Assembly: GCA_022824925.1 (NCBI GenBank)
Contig: JAJDYW010000002.1
Coordinates: 1 to 64,000 of the forward strand
Source: Dehalococcoidia bacterium
GTDB lineage: Bacteria; Chloroflexota; Dehalococcoidia; Tepidiformales; Tepidiformaceae
Direction of reading: 5' to 3'
DNA: 64,000 nt
Below the pieces are notes generated by a model. It ran no database searches. It had not been told where the DNA came from and saw nothing but the letters and a program-made list of their open reading frames with translations. The stretch's first letter is position 1. Every line of letters starts with the position of its first letter. Below are positions 49,976 to 58,099 of this stretch, one piece after another. The translations under genes and the position numbers were made by a program.

Positions 49976-51031
49976 CTACCCTACTCCGCCGCCCGCTTCC
50001 ATCGACGACTGCTGCCGGCTCGCGAACGCCTGGGTGATGCGGTCGATGATGATGGCGAGGAAGACGATCCCCAGCCCCGCCAGGAAGGCGTTCCCCGGCT
50101 CGATCCGGCCCAGCGCGCGGTTCACGTCCTCCCCCAGTCCCCCCGCCCCCACCAGCGAGGCGATCACGACCATCGCCAGGGCCATGAGCGTGGTCTGGTT
50201 CACCCCCGCCATGATCGTGGGCGTGGCCAGGGGGATCTTCACCTTCAGCAGGAGCTGCAGCGGTGTCGCCCCGAACGACTCCGCCGCCTCGATCGTCTCC
50301 TCGGGGAGCTGCCGGATGCCAAGGTTCGTCAGCCGCACGGCCGGCGGCACCGCATAGATAAGCGTCGCGATGATCGCCGGCACGTTCCCCAGGCTGAAGA
50401 ACGCGATTGCCGGCACGAGGTAGACGAAGCTCGGCATCGTCTGCATCCCGTCGAGGACCGGACGCAGGATCCGGTCGAGCCGGTCGCTCTGCGACGCCCA
50501 CACCCCTACCGGCACGGCGATCACGATCGAGAGCGTCACCGTGACGGCCATCAACGCCACCGTCTCCATCGTGCTGTCCCACAGTCCGAAGGACGCCAGC
50601 AGCGTCAGCGAGCCCGCCGAGAAGGCCGCCACCCAGAAGCCCGCCGTGCGCCAGGCGACCGTCGTGACCGCCAGGATGGTCGCGGGCCACGGCAGCCAGA
50701 GCAGGAAGTCCTCGATGTTGACCAGCACGGTCAGCACCACTTCCTTGATGACGTCGAAGATCACGTCGAGTTCCGTCGTCATCCAGTCGATCACGTTGTC
50801 GATCTCCCGCCCCACGTCCCGCCCCACGTCGGCGGGGAACTCGGCCGCCCACTTCCAGTCTCCCGCCACCAGCACGCCCGCCAGGACCGCGGGAACCACC
50901 AGCCAGCGCAGCATCAGCGTGCCCCGCAGCCAGCGCGGCCCGCGGCTCGCGGCCGGAACGTCGAGCCACCGCCCGATCACTCGGAGCGCCGCAAGGCGCG
51001 GAATCCTGTCCCGTACCCAGCGCCGGTTCAT
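49976..51031 (-). CDS. Glycine betaine-type ABC transporter permease (ProW/OpuAB)
   Basis: 351-aa permease. A long N-terminal region with one extra hydrophobic stretch (MLRWLVVPAVLAGVLV) precedes the BPD_transp_1 domain. IEAAESFGATPLQLLLKVKIPLA is the EAA loop and MPSFVYLVPAIAFF a conserved segment of betaine permeases. The start codon overlaps the end of the ATPase gene (ATGA), so the subunits are co-translated. Ends with a short polar tail. Confidence 0.92.
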   Translation of the reverse strand: MNRRWVRDRIPRLAALRVIGRWLDVPAASRGPRWLRGTLMLRWLVVPAVLAGVLVAGDWKWAAEFPADVGRDVGREIDNVIDWMTTELDVIFDVIKEVVLTVLVNIEDFLLWLPWPATILAVTTVAWRTAGFWVAAFSAGSLTLLASFGLWDSTMETVALMAVTVTLSIVIAVPVGVWASQSDRLDRILRPVLDGMQTMPSFVYLVPAIAFFSLGNVPAIIATLIYAVPPAVRLTNLGIRQLPEETIEAAESFGATPLQLLLKVKIPLATPTIMAGVNQTTLMALAMVVIASLVGAGGLGEDVNRALGRIEPGNAFLAGLGIVFLAIIIDRITQAFASRQQSSMEAGGGVG

Positions 51032-52275
51032 CCCGTGGACGGTCCTCCCCCGGCAACGGCGGCGCCTTCGTCCTGCTCGCCCGCCGTCATCGCTTCGGCC
51101 AGGGTCTCCAGCGGGATCTCTCCCACCAGCACCCCCCGGCCGTCGACCACCGCTACCGGGTGGTCCGACCGCAGGCCGCGAGGCACCAGCTCGTCCAGGA
51201 CGGTGTCCACCGCGACGGCGTCGTCTTCCTGCAGGGGCAGGGTTGCGACCGACCGGTCCCCGGCATCCAGCACGTCTCGCAGGTCGATTGTGCCGACGTA
51301 TCGCTCCTCTTCATCGACCACCAGTGCCTGCATGCGGTCCTCCCCCTGGAGGGTCGCCAGCACCTGCGCGGCCGTCTGCTCCGTGCGCGCGATACAGGTT
51401 GGCTCCTGCATGACGGAGGCGGCCGTCACCATCGACTGCAGCCGCACGTCGCGGGTGAACTCCCGCACGAAGTCGTTCGCCGGCGAGAGCACGACCTCCG
51501 ACGGCTCCCCCAGCTGCACGACGGCGCCGTCCCGCATGATCGCAATCCGGTCGCCGATCCGCACCGCCTCGTCCAGGTCGTGCGTGATGAAGATGATCGT
51601 CTTGTGCAGCTCCGCCTGGAGCTTCGCCAGCTCGTCCTGCAACTCCCGGCGAATCACCGGGTCGAGCGCGCTGAAAGGCTCGTCCATCAGCAGCACAGGC
51701 GCGTCCTGCGCGAGTGCCCGCGCCAGCCCCACGCGCTGTTTCATGCCGCCGCTCAGCTGGTCGGGCGAGCGGTCCCCCCACCCCCGCAGGCCCACCGCCG
51801 CCAGCGCCTCCTCCGCCCGCTCCCGACGCCGGCCCTTCTCCACGCCGTTCACCTCCAGCCCCCACGCGACGTTGTCCAGCACCGACCGGTGCGGCAGGAG
51901 CCCGTAGTGCTGGAAGACCATCGCCACCTCGCTCCGCCGCAGTTCCCGCAACTCCTCCCCCGACATCTTCGTGATCTCCCGGTCGCCCAGCCAGACCTCC
52001 CCCGACGACGGCTCGATGAGCCGGTTGATGCAGCGCACGAGCGTCGACTTCCCGCATCCCGAGAGCCCCATCACCACGAACAGCTCGCCCCGCCGCACGT
52101 CGAAGCTCACGTTGTCGAGCGCCAGCACCGATCCGTGCTGCTCCTGGACGGCCGCCTTCGTCGTGCCCGTCAGGGCGCGGGCCAGCGCCCCCTCCTCGTT
52201 CCCCCCGAACACCTTGTAGAGGTTGCACACGGAGACCGCCACCTCCCCATCCGGCACTCCCAGGTCAATCGACAT
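51028..52275 (-). CDS. Glycine betaine-type ABC transporter ATPase with CBS pair (ProV/OpuAA)
   Basis: 415-aa ATPase of the osmolyte importer. Walker A GLSGCGKST, signature LSGGM, Walker B VLLMDEPFSALDP and the switch His in THDLDEA are intact. About 130 C-terminal residues form two CBS domains (VMQEPTCIA..., VPRGLRSDHPVAVVDG), which in OpuA sense ionic strength or cyclic-di-AMP. First gene of the three-gene operon, divergent from enoyl-CoA hydratase at 52416; the 140-base gap contains both promoters. Residues 1-45 include a betaine-type extension (YKVFGGNEEGAL). Confidence 0.93.
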   Translation of the reverse strand: MSIDLGVPDGEVAVSVCNLYKVFGGNEEGALARALTGTTKAAVQEQHGSVLALDNVSFDVRRGELFVVMGLSGCGKSTLVRCINRLIEPSSGEVWLGDREITKMSGEELRELRRSEVAMVFQHYGLLPHRSVLDNVAWGLEVNGVEKGRRRERAEEALAAVGLRGWGDRSPDQLSGGMKQRVGLARALAQDAPVLLMDEPFSALDPVIRRELQDELAKLQAELHKTIIFITHDLDEAVRIGDRIAIMRDGAVVQLGEPSEVVLSPANDFVREFTRDVRLQSMVTAASVMQEPTCIARTEQTAAQVLATLQGEDRMQALVVDEEERYVGTIDLRDVLDAGDRSVATLPLQEDDAVAVDTVLDELVPRGLRSDHPVAVVDGRGVLVGEIPLETLAEAMTAGEQDEGAAVAGGGPSTG

Positions 52276-52415
52276 AAGCGCTACCGGGCCTGCTCTCGCG
52301 AGCCCGTCTCCACGACTCCTGATGCTACCAGCCTCCCGCTACCCCTTGCCGCCGCCACCCCACCCGCTCGACCCGTTCCGGACGGCTCGCTACCGTTGGC
52401 CGCCCAGGAGGCTCC

Positions 52416-53222
52416 ATGTCCGTCCCGAACCCCTCCCCCGACGTCACGGTCGAGATCGACGGTCACATCGCCACCGTCGAGATCCACCGCCCGCCTCACA
52501 ACTTCTTCGATGTCGCCCTCATCCGCGCCCTCGCCACCGCCTACCACGCCCTCGATGACGAGCCGGACGTGCGCGCGATTGTCCTCGCCTCCGAGGGCCG
52601 CTCGTTCTGTGCGGGCGCGCAGCTCGGCGGGCCGCCCGCCGCAGACGACGCCCCCGCCGACGAGCCCCCCGCCCGGCGCACCGGCAGCGGCCACCTCTAC
52701 CAGGAGGCCGTCCGCCTCCTCGAGGCGGAGACGCCCGTCGTCGCGGCCGTGCAGGGCGCTGCCATCGGCGGTGGCCTCGGGCTCGCCCTCTCCGCCGACT
52801 TCCGCGTCGCCGCCCCCGAGGCGCGCTTCGCCGCCAACTTCGCCCGCCTCGGCTTCCACCACGGCTTCGGGCTCACCGTCACCCTCCCCGCCCTCGTCGG
52901 GCAGCAGAAGGCGCTCGATATGCTCTACACGGGCCGCCGCGTGAAGGGCGAAGAGGCCATCGCGATCGGTCTCTGCGACGCCCTCGCGCCCATCGAGGAG
53001 CTCCGCGACGCCGCCCGCGAGATGGCCGCCGGGATCGCCGGCTCCGCGCCGCTCGCCGTGCGCGCCATCCGACGCACCATGCGCCGCGGCCTCGCCGATC
53101 GCGTCCGCATCGCCACCGACCACGAGCTCGTCGAGCAGGACTGGCTCCGCGAGACCAACGACTTCCGCGAAGGCGTCCGCGCAACCGCCGAGCGCCGCAC
53201 GCCCGACTTCACCGGCACCTAG
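52416..53222 (+). CDS. Enoyl-CoA hydratase/isomerase family protein
   Basis: 268-aa crotonase-fold enzyme, hydrating or isomerising an enoyl-CoA. FCAGAQLGG and QGAAIGGGLGLAL form the two oxyanion-hole segments. The first catalytic Glu position (near 120-140) is not clearly conserved, so isomerase or hydrolase chemistry is possible. An insertion rich in Asp/Pro (PPAADDAPADEPPARR) lengthens the loop after the first oxyanion strand. CAGGAGG precedes ATG 52416. The dienelactone hydrolase follows after 27 bases in the same direction. Confidence 0.87.
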   Translation: MSVPNPSPDVTVEIDGHIATVEIHRPPHNFFDVALIRALATAYHALDDEPDVRAIVLASEGRSFCAGAQLGGPPAADDAPADEPPARRTGSGHLYQEAVRLLEAETPVVAAVQGAAIGGGLGLALSADFRVAAPEARFAANFARLGFHHGFGLTVTLPALVGQQKALDMLYTGRRVKGEEAIAIGLCDALAPIEELRDAAREMAAGIAGSAPLAVRAIRRTMRRGLADRVRIATDHELVEQDWLRETNDFREGVRATAERRTPDFTGT

Positions 53223-53249
53223 AACCGGCAGCCAGTAGAGGAGCCTCCC

Positions 53250-53978
53250 ATGAACGAGTTCCAGGTCGAGATCACCACCCCCGACGGTTCCGTCGACTGC
53301 TTCGCCGTCCACCCCGACGGCGACGGCCCCTTCCCGCCCGTCATCCTCTACATGGACGTCGTCGGCGTCCGCGAGGAGCTGCGCAACTTCGCCCGCCGCA
53401 TCGCCGGAGAGGGCTACTTCTGCCTGCTCCCCGACATGTTCTACCGCCTAGGCCCCCAGCACTTCGACCTCTCGAAGGGCCGCGAGGAGATCGAGCGCAT
53501 GTTTGCCGCCGGGCGCACGCTCGACATGCCGAAGGTCATGAGCGACACCGGCGCCTGGCTCGACTACCTCGACGCCAACCCCGCCGTCGATGGTCCCGCC
53601 GGCGCCATCGGCTACTGCATGAGCGGGCGCTATGTCGTCGGCGCGGCGGGCTCCTTCCCGGAGCGCTTCGGCGCCATCGCCTCCCTCTACGGCGTCGGCA
53701 TCGTCACCGACGAAGAGGACTCCCCCCACCTCCTCGCCGATCGCATCAAGGCCGAGCTCTACCTCGGATTCGCCGAGCACGACCCCTTCGTGCCCGACAA
53801 CGTCATCCCCGAACTCGGCAAGGCGCTCGAGGCGAACGGCGTGCCCCACGTCATCGAGACGCATCCCGGCACCGAGCACGGTTTCTGCTTCCCTGAACGC
53901 CCCGGCTACGTCGAGGACGCCGCCGAGCGCGTCTGGAGCACCGTCTTCGACCTGTACGCCCGGAGGCTGCAGGCGTAA
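53250..53978 (+). CDS. Dienelactone hydrolase family protein
   Basis: 242-aa alpha/beta hydrolase with the DLH triad complete: nucleophile Cys123 in GYCMSG, Asp178 in AEHDPF and His210 in TEHGF. It would open a lactone such as a dienelactone from aromatic ring cleavage, or act as a carboxyesterase. The length is normal. GAGG-type ribosome site lies before ATG 53250. Probably co-transcribed with the enoyl-CoA hydratase. The stop is 3 bases from the convergent APH stop. Confidence 0.9.
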   Translation: MNEFQVEITTPDGSVDCFAVHPDGDGPFPPVILYMDVVGVREELRNFARRIAGEGYFCLLPDMFYRLGPQHFDLSKGREEIERMFAAGRTLDMPKVMSDTGAWLDYLDANPAVDGPAGAIGYCMSGRYVVGAAGSFPERFGAIASLYGVGIVTDEEDSPHLLADRIKAELYLGFAEHDPFVPDNVIPELGKALEANGVPHVIETHPGTEHGFCFPERPGYVEDAAERVWSTVFDLYARRLQA

Positions 53979-53981
53979 CGG

Positions 53982-55124
53982 CTAGGCGCCCAGTAGCTCC
54001 CCCGCGTTCGCGTCCATGATGGCCGCGATGTTGCGCTCTGCCATCAGCAGGATCAGGCCCTCCGCGGCCTCCACCAGGTCGCGAAACGCCTGGTGGTCCT
54101 CCTCGCTGGCCTCCGGGGGCGGCGGCGCGATGGCCTCGACGCCCTGCACCCCGATCAGCGGGATGAGCATGCTCAACAGCAACCCCAGCCGGTAGTCGTG
54201 CCGGCACTGCTCGAACGAGTAGCCCGTCACGCCGTGCTCGACCAGCGTCGCGTGGTACAGCGCCAGCAGCTCGTCGCCGACCGCCTTTCGCCGCTCCGGG
54301 TCGAACCCCTGTGCGATGAAGTACGCGAGGTCGCGCGGTCCCGACCCGTAGCTCGCGAGCTGCCAGTCGAGGATCACGAGTTCGTTGTCGGCGCCGGGCT
54401 CCCCGAAGAGGAAGTTCTCGATGCGGAAGTCCCCGTGGATCAGCGTCGCCCCCGAGGCCGCGCCCCGCTCGTAGAGCGTGCCCCAGTCCCGCACCAGCCG
54501 CTCCCCGACGGGGCCGAACGCCGGGTCGACCCGCGGCACGATCCTCGCGGCGAACGCCTCCCAGCCCCCCTGCACCAGCGGCGCGTTGATCGCCGCCTGG
54601 CGCTCCGAGGACGGCAGCCACGTCCACTCCCGCAGCCGGTCGCTCTCCCACCAGTGCGCATGCATCCGCGCCAGCGTCCTCACGATGTTCGGCGCCTGCT
54701 GCGGGGGGCACGAGTCCGTCTGGCTGAGCGTCCCCAGATCGCCCAGGTCCTCCAGCAGGAGCGCGTACGAGGTGCGCTCCTCGTGGACGCCCCCGAAGGT
54801 GCCGGGCACCCGCGCCGGACACTCTCCGCTCGCATCCCGGTACCAGTGGATCTCCGTCTCGATGATCATCGCCGACCATGGGGTCATGTACCCGGGTACC
54901 TGCACGAACGTCGGCACCTTCGCCACGAGACTCGCGGGCGCATCCCCGTTCGCTCCCTCGTAGGTCGGCGTCACCCGCACCGCCTGGCTGATGTAGCCCC
55001 GCCCCACGCCGATGTCCGCAACGTCGACCGCCCTCACCCGCCCCCGGGGCAGGTGGCCACCCTCGCGAAGCGCCTCCGTGAGCCACTCTGCTGTGATCCC
55101 GTACTTGTCCCCGATCGGCTCCAT
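53982..55124 (-). CDS. APH-family kinase-like protein
   Basis: 380-aa APH-fold protein. LIHGDFRIENFLFG is the catalytic loop and LVILDWQLASYGSG the metal-binding segment; LLLEDLGDLG is the hinge. ATG 55124 (MEPIGDKYGITAEWL) is preceded by AGGAGGG; the frame is open to 55205 but not conserved. The closest group is the same phosphotransferase type as at 36461 and 37653. It faces the dienelactone hydrolase and could phosphorylate a catabolic intermediate, as inferred for the others. Confidence 0.83.
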   Translation of the reverse strand: MEPIGDKYGITAEWLTEALREGGHLPRGRVRAVDVADIGVGRGYISQAVRVTPTYEGANGDAPASLVAKVPTFVQVPGYMTPWSAMIIETEIHWYRDASGECPARVPGTFGGVHEERTSYALLLEDLGDLGTLSQTDSCPPQQAPNIVRTLARMHAHWWESDRLREWTWLPSSERQAAINAPLVQGGWEAFAARIVPRVDPAFGPVGERLVRDWGTLYERGAASGATLIHGDFRIENFLFGEPGADNELVILDWQLASYGSGPRDLAYFIAQGFDPERRKAVGDELLALYHATLVEHGVTGYSFEQCRHDYRLGLLLSMLIPLIGVQGVEAIAPPPPEASEEDHQAFRDLVEAAEGLILLMAERNIAAIMDANAGELLGA

Positions 55125-55218
55125 GCGACCCTCCTTCGCCCCTTCCGGCGTGGTCCGCGTCAGTCTCCGCCACTGGCGCTTCCGTTCAAGCGTCCGGCAA
55201 CTCACCCGCCGTAGCGTC

Positions 55219-56097
55219 CTATCCGTTCCCGAGGAACGTCCGCAGATCCGGCAGGATGCGCTCCGGCGCCTCCTCCGCGAGGAAGTGACCGCAATCCTGG
55301 AATTCGTGCAGCCTGTAGTCCGAGAGCTCCGCCTTCCACCGTTCGAGTTCCTTCCGGCGGAAGGCGATGTCCTTGAAGCCCCAGAAGATCAGCGCTGGCT
55401 TCCCCGTGAACGCCTCCCGTTCGTTCCAGATCGACCGAATCCAGTCCGTGGCCCCGATGATGTGCCCCGGGAACGCCGCGCACGCGTCGCGTGAGCCCGC
55501 CGGCTGCGCGCTACGGTAGTGGTCCATCACCTCGGGCGTGATCACTGCCTTGTTTCCTATCGCCATCGGCATCACGCGGTTCACAAAGGCATTGAACCGT
55601 TTGATGAGCAGTTGTCCGAGCGGGCTGCGCATCACCGAGCTGAAGAAGACGTAGTGCGGGTCGCGCGAGACGGGCCAGCACCACGTATTCGTGATCACGA
55701 GCCGGGCCACCCGTTCAGGGTGGTTCCGCGCGAACTCTAGCCCTATCGGCCCGCCCCAGTCCGTCAAGAACAGTGTCGCGTCCCGCACGTCGAGCTGCTT
55801 CAGCAACTCCGTCAGGCGTTGAGCATGCGCCCTTGGGTGGTGGTCCTCCCGACGGTTGCTGCGAGACGAAAGCCCGAACCCGACGTGGTCCGGCGCGATG
55901 CACCGGAACTCTGCCCGTAGTCCTTCGATGAGGTGGCGAAACTCGAACGACCAGGCCGGATTCCCGTGTACGAACACGACCACAGGCCCCGAGCCCTCAT
56001 CGACGTAGTGCAGCTCGTGGCCGTCGGAGGTCGCGAAAACCCGGCTCTCGAAGGGATACAGGTCGTCCGAGACCCACTCGGGGCGCGTACCGGCCAC
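55219..56097 (-). CDS. Haloalkane dehalogenase-like alpha/beta hydrolase
   Basis: 292-aa alpha/beta hydrolase. The nucleophile elbow TDWGG places an aspartate (D113) followed by Trp (W114), as in haloalkane dehalogenases, and HGNP (44-47) gives the halide-stabilising Asn46. The base is H271 (DCGHFL) and a likely acid Asp243 in FKDIAF. An APDHVGFG strand and a cap-like middle region are present. So it may hydrolyse carbon-halogen bonds, though fluoroacetate or other hydrolases are alternatives. GTG 56097 shares one base with the cupin stop; the long frame upstream is shadow. Confidence 0.82.
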   Translation of the reverse strand: MAGTRPEWVSDDLYPFESRVFATSDGHELHYVDEGSGPVVVFVHGNPAWSFEFRHLIEGLRAEFRCIAPDHVGFGLSSRSNRREDHHPRAHAQRLTELLKQLDVRDATLFLTDWGGPIGLEFARNHPERVARLVITNTWCWPVSRDPHYVFFSSVMRSPLGQLLIKRFNAFVNRVMPMAIGNKAVITPEVMDHYRSAQPAGSRDACAAFPGHIIGATDWIRSIWNEREAFTGKPALIFWGFKDIAFRRKELERWKAELSDYRLHEFQDCGHFLAEEAPERILPDLRTFLGNG

Positions 56098-56471
56098 TAC
56101 GAATCCAGCACCGTCGTTTCCGACCCCGCCTGCATGATCGTCAGGTGCGACATCGGCGAGCCGGTGTCGTGGGCGCCGTGCCAGTGGTCCTCCCCTGCCG
56201 GTACGACCGCGCAGTCGCCTGCGCTGACAACGTGCTCGCCCTCGCGGTCGCCGACCTTCCCGATCCCCTGGACGACGTACAGGATCTGGTCGCTCGTGTG
56301 GCGATGCCAGCCCGCACGCGCGCCCGGCCCGAAGTGCACCACCGACATGGTCATCTGCTCGGACGCCGCGCCCGACAGCCCCCTCCCCCAGACCTGCCCG
56401 CCCTCGAAGATCGCTGCCTCCGTGCGCTCCGTCGTCTCGCCGTCGTCCGATTTCAGGATGTGAAGTGCCAT
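56097..56471 (-). CDS. Cupin-domain protein
   Basis: 124-aa single-domain cupin. GWHRHTSDQILYVVQG carries the first metal-binding His pair plus Glu/Gln position, and PAGEDHWHGA the second His; together a beta-barrel metal site. Often a dioxygenase, isomerase or storage-type enzyme. Co-transcribed with the dehalogenase-like gene, whose start overlaps its stop by one base. CAAGGAGG precedes ATG 56471. Divergent from the HAD gene at 56545. Confidence 0.82.
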   Translation of the reverse strand: MALHILKSDDGETTERTEAAIFEGGQVWGRGLSGAASEQMTMSVVHFGPGARAGWHRHTSDQILYVVQGIGKVGDREGEHVVSAGDCAVVPAGEDHWHGAHDTGSPMSHLTIMQAGSETTVLDS

Positions 56472-56544
56472 CGCCCGCCTCCTTGTGCGCGGCGCAGCAT
56501 AGCGACGCTTGCCCGTTTGCGTCTCCCTTCCCACCATCGAACCG

Positions 56545-57264
56545 GTGCCCGACCTCACCCTCTTCATCGACGACGGCGGCGTCCTCAGCGACAACTCCCG
56601 GCGAGGCCCGGAGTGGCGCCGCCTTGTTGCCGAGTTCTTCCCGCCCCGCCTCGGCGGTGAGCCGCAAGCCTGGAGCGAGGCCAACCGCGCCACCTGGCGA
56701 CAGGTCGCCGAGGCGCACCAGCCCGCGTTGGCCGTCGAGGGCCACTACGTCGCGGGCCTCAAGGCGTACGAGCGGGACTGGCTCGTGGCCATGTGCGAGC
56801 ACGTCGGCATTGCCCCGCCCGAGGGCGATGCCTGCGACACCCTCGCTCGCGAGGCGAGCCTCTACATCATGCGTCGCGTCCGAGCCGCCTTCCCCCACGT
56901 CGCCGAGACCGTCGCCGCCCTGGGCGATGCGGGTTACACCCTCCACACAGCGTCGAACCAGGCCTCCTGGGAGCTCGAGGCCTACCTGACCCCGGTGGGC
57001 ATCGTCGACCGCTTCGGCATCCTCTTCGGCGCCGACCTCGTCGACTGCATGAAGCCCAACCCTCGCTACTACGAGCGAGCCTTCGCCCTCGCCGAAGTCG
57101 ACCCCGCCCGCGCCCTCGTCCTCGACGACACCCCGGAGTTCCTCGACGCCGCCCGCGAGGTCGGCGCCCGCACGGTCCTCGTCGGCGCCGGCGAGCCCGC
57201 TCCCGGCCACCTCGCCATCCCCTCCCTCGCGGCCCTCCCCACCCTGCTCCAGGGGCTGGGCTGA
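56545..57264 (+). CDS. HAD-superfamily hydrolase (YihX-like)
   Basis: 239-aa HAD hydrolase. Motif I FIDDGGVL puts nucleophile Asp9 two residues before a Gly instead of the usual Asp, as in YihX-type subgroup members. Motif II is TASNQ, motif III KPNPRYYERA, and motif IV LVLDDTPEFLDAA. A helical cap separates motifs I and II. It likely removes phosphate from a sugar or small metabolite. I use GTG 56545; a TTG at 56509 would add 12 residues without a signal. First gene of the right-hand cluster, 32 bases before the Rdx gene. Confidence 0.87.
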   Translation: MPDLTLFIDDGGVLSDNSRRGPEWRRLVAEFFPPRLGGEPQAWSEANRATWRQVAEAHQPALAVEGHYVAGLKAYERDWLVAMCEHVGIAPPEGDACDTLAREASLYIMRRVRAAFPHVAETVAALGDAGYTLHTASNQASWELEAYLTPVGIVDRFGILFGADLVDCMKPNPRYYERAFALAEVDPARALVLDDTPEFLDAAREVGARTVLVGAGEPAPGHLAIPSLAALPTLLQGLG

Positions 57265-57282
57265 ACGCTGAGCCGAACCCGC

Positions 57283-57288
57283 TACAAT
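57283..57288 (+). promoter_or_regulatory. -10 element for leaderless Rdx transcript
   Basis: TACAAT with 8 bases to the GTG start of the SelW-like gene and no ribosome-binding sequence. It suggests an internal promoter that starts the Rdx-UGSC-partner transcript. Confidence 0.5.
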
Positions 57289-57296
57289 CCCACCCC

Positions 57297-57545
57297 GTGA
57301 ACGAGCAGGGCCTCGCCGTCACCCTTGAGTACTGCGCCCAGTGCGGGTACCTGCCCCGCGCCCAGTGGATGGCCGGCGAGATCCTCGCCGCCCTCCAGGA
57401 CGACATCGCCAGCTTCGCGTTCATCCCCGGTGGCGGCGGCTGCTTCGAGTGGTCCGTCGACGGCGAGGTCATCTCGTCGAAGAACGCCACCGGCCGCTTC
57501 CCCGAAGTCGACGAGATCATGGAGCTCATCGCCAACCGCCTCTGA
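57297..57545 (+). CDS. SelW/SelT-like Rdx family redox protein (Cys form)
   Basis: 82-aa thioredoxin-like protein of the Rdx (SelW/SelT/SelH) family. The redox motif EYCAQCGY (C13, C16) is at the end of the first strand, with cysteine where some homologues have selenocysteine. GCFEWSVDGEVISSK and GRFPEVDEI are the family's later blocks. It may transfer reducing equivalents for the neighbouring selenoprotein. GTG 57297 is probably leaderless. It ends 17 bases before the selenoprotein start. Confidence 0.88.
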   Translation: MNEQGLAVTLEYCAQCGYLPRAQWMAGEILAALQDDIASFAFIPGGGGCFEWSVDGEVISSKNATGRFPEVDEIMELIANRL

Positions 57546-57562
57546 GGCCCGAAGGAGTCACC

Positions 57563-58099
57563 GTGTCCGATTCCATCACCGTCTTCGACCCACGCGGGCA
57601 TGCGCGCGTCGTCGCGCAGGAGTCCGCCCCCCGCCCCGACGACCTCGACGGCCTCCGCCCCGGCGTCCTCGAGAACCGCAAGGCCAACGCCCGCCTCCTC
57701 CTCGAGTCGATGGTCGACAACCTCCGCGCCGGCGCGGACATCGGTGCGACCACCACCGGCAGCAAGCCCGTCGCCGGGCCCGCCAGCCGCTCGACCATGG
57801 CCATGCTCACCGAGGAGTGCGACTTCGTTGTCGTTGGGTCGAGCGACTGAGGGTCCTGCACGGCGTGGAGTGTCTACGCCTCGATAGCCCTGGAGAAGCG
57901 CGGAATCCCGACCGTCACCGTCGTGACCGATGAGTTCGAAGGCCTCTTCAAGCTGGAGGCCGAGCAGCGCGGCGCCCCCGACCTGCCCTACATCGTGATC
58001 TCCCACCCCCTCGGCGGTATCCAGCCCGAGGTCGTCCAGGAGAAGGCCCGCGCGGCGACCCCCGCCCTGCGCGCCGCCCTGCTGGGGGACGGCGCGTGA
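57563..58099 (+). CDS. UGSC-family selenoprotein (in-frame TGA = selenocysteine)
   Basis: 178-aa protein read through an in-frame TGA at 57848-57850. The frame is intact on both sides: FVVVGSSD, then U, GSCTAWSVYASIALEKRGIP, and on to TGA 58097. The resulting U-G-S-C motif at 96-99 is the signature of the UGSC (seleno)protein family, in which Cys99 and Sec96 form a redox pair. A short hairpin starts 11 bases after the TGA. GTG 57563 has AAGGAG 6 bases upstream. The product would end at residue 95, without the active site, if TGA meant stop. selA, selB, selC and selD are not in the window, so Sec use awaits confirmation elsewhere in the genome. Overlaps the next gene by 4 bases. Confidence 0.85.
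57862..57880 (+). promoter_or_regulatory. Bacterial SECIS-like hairpin
   Basis: GGCGT (57862-57866) pairs with ACGCC (57876-57880) around a 9-base loop GGAGTGTCT; GGG (57851) can pair with CCC (57888) as an outer stem. The loop begins 17 bases after the TGA, in the range used by bacterial SelB-binding elements, and the apical G and T-rich loop resemble the consensus. Computation by eye only. Confidence 0.55.

Noticed and set aside
57848..57850. TGA as a sequencing error, frameshift or pseudogene stop
   Set aside because: Frame and codon usage are intact on both sides, the residue falls at the U of UGSC, and a hairpin follows; recoding explains it better.
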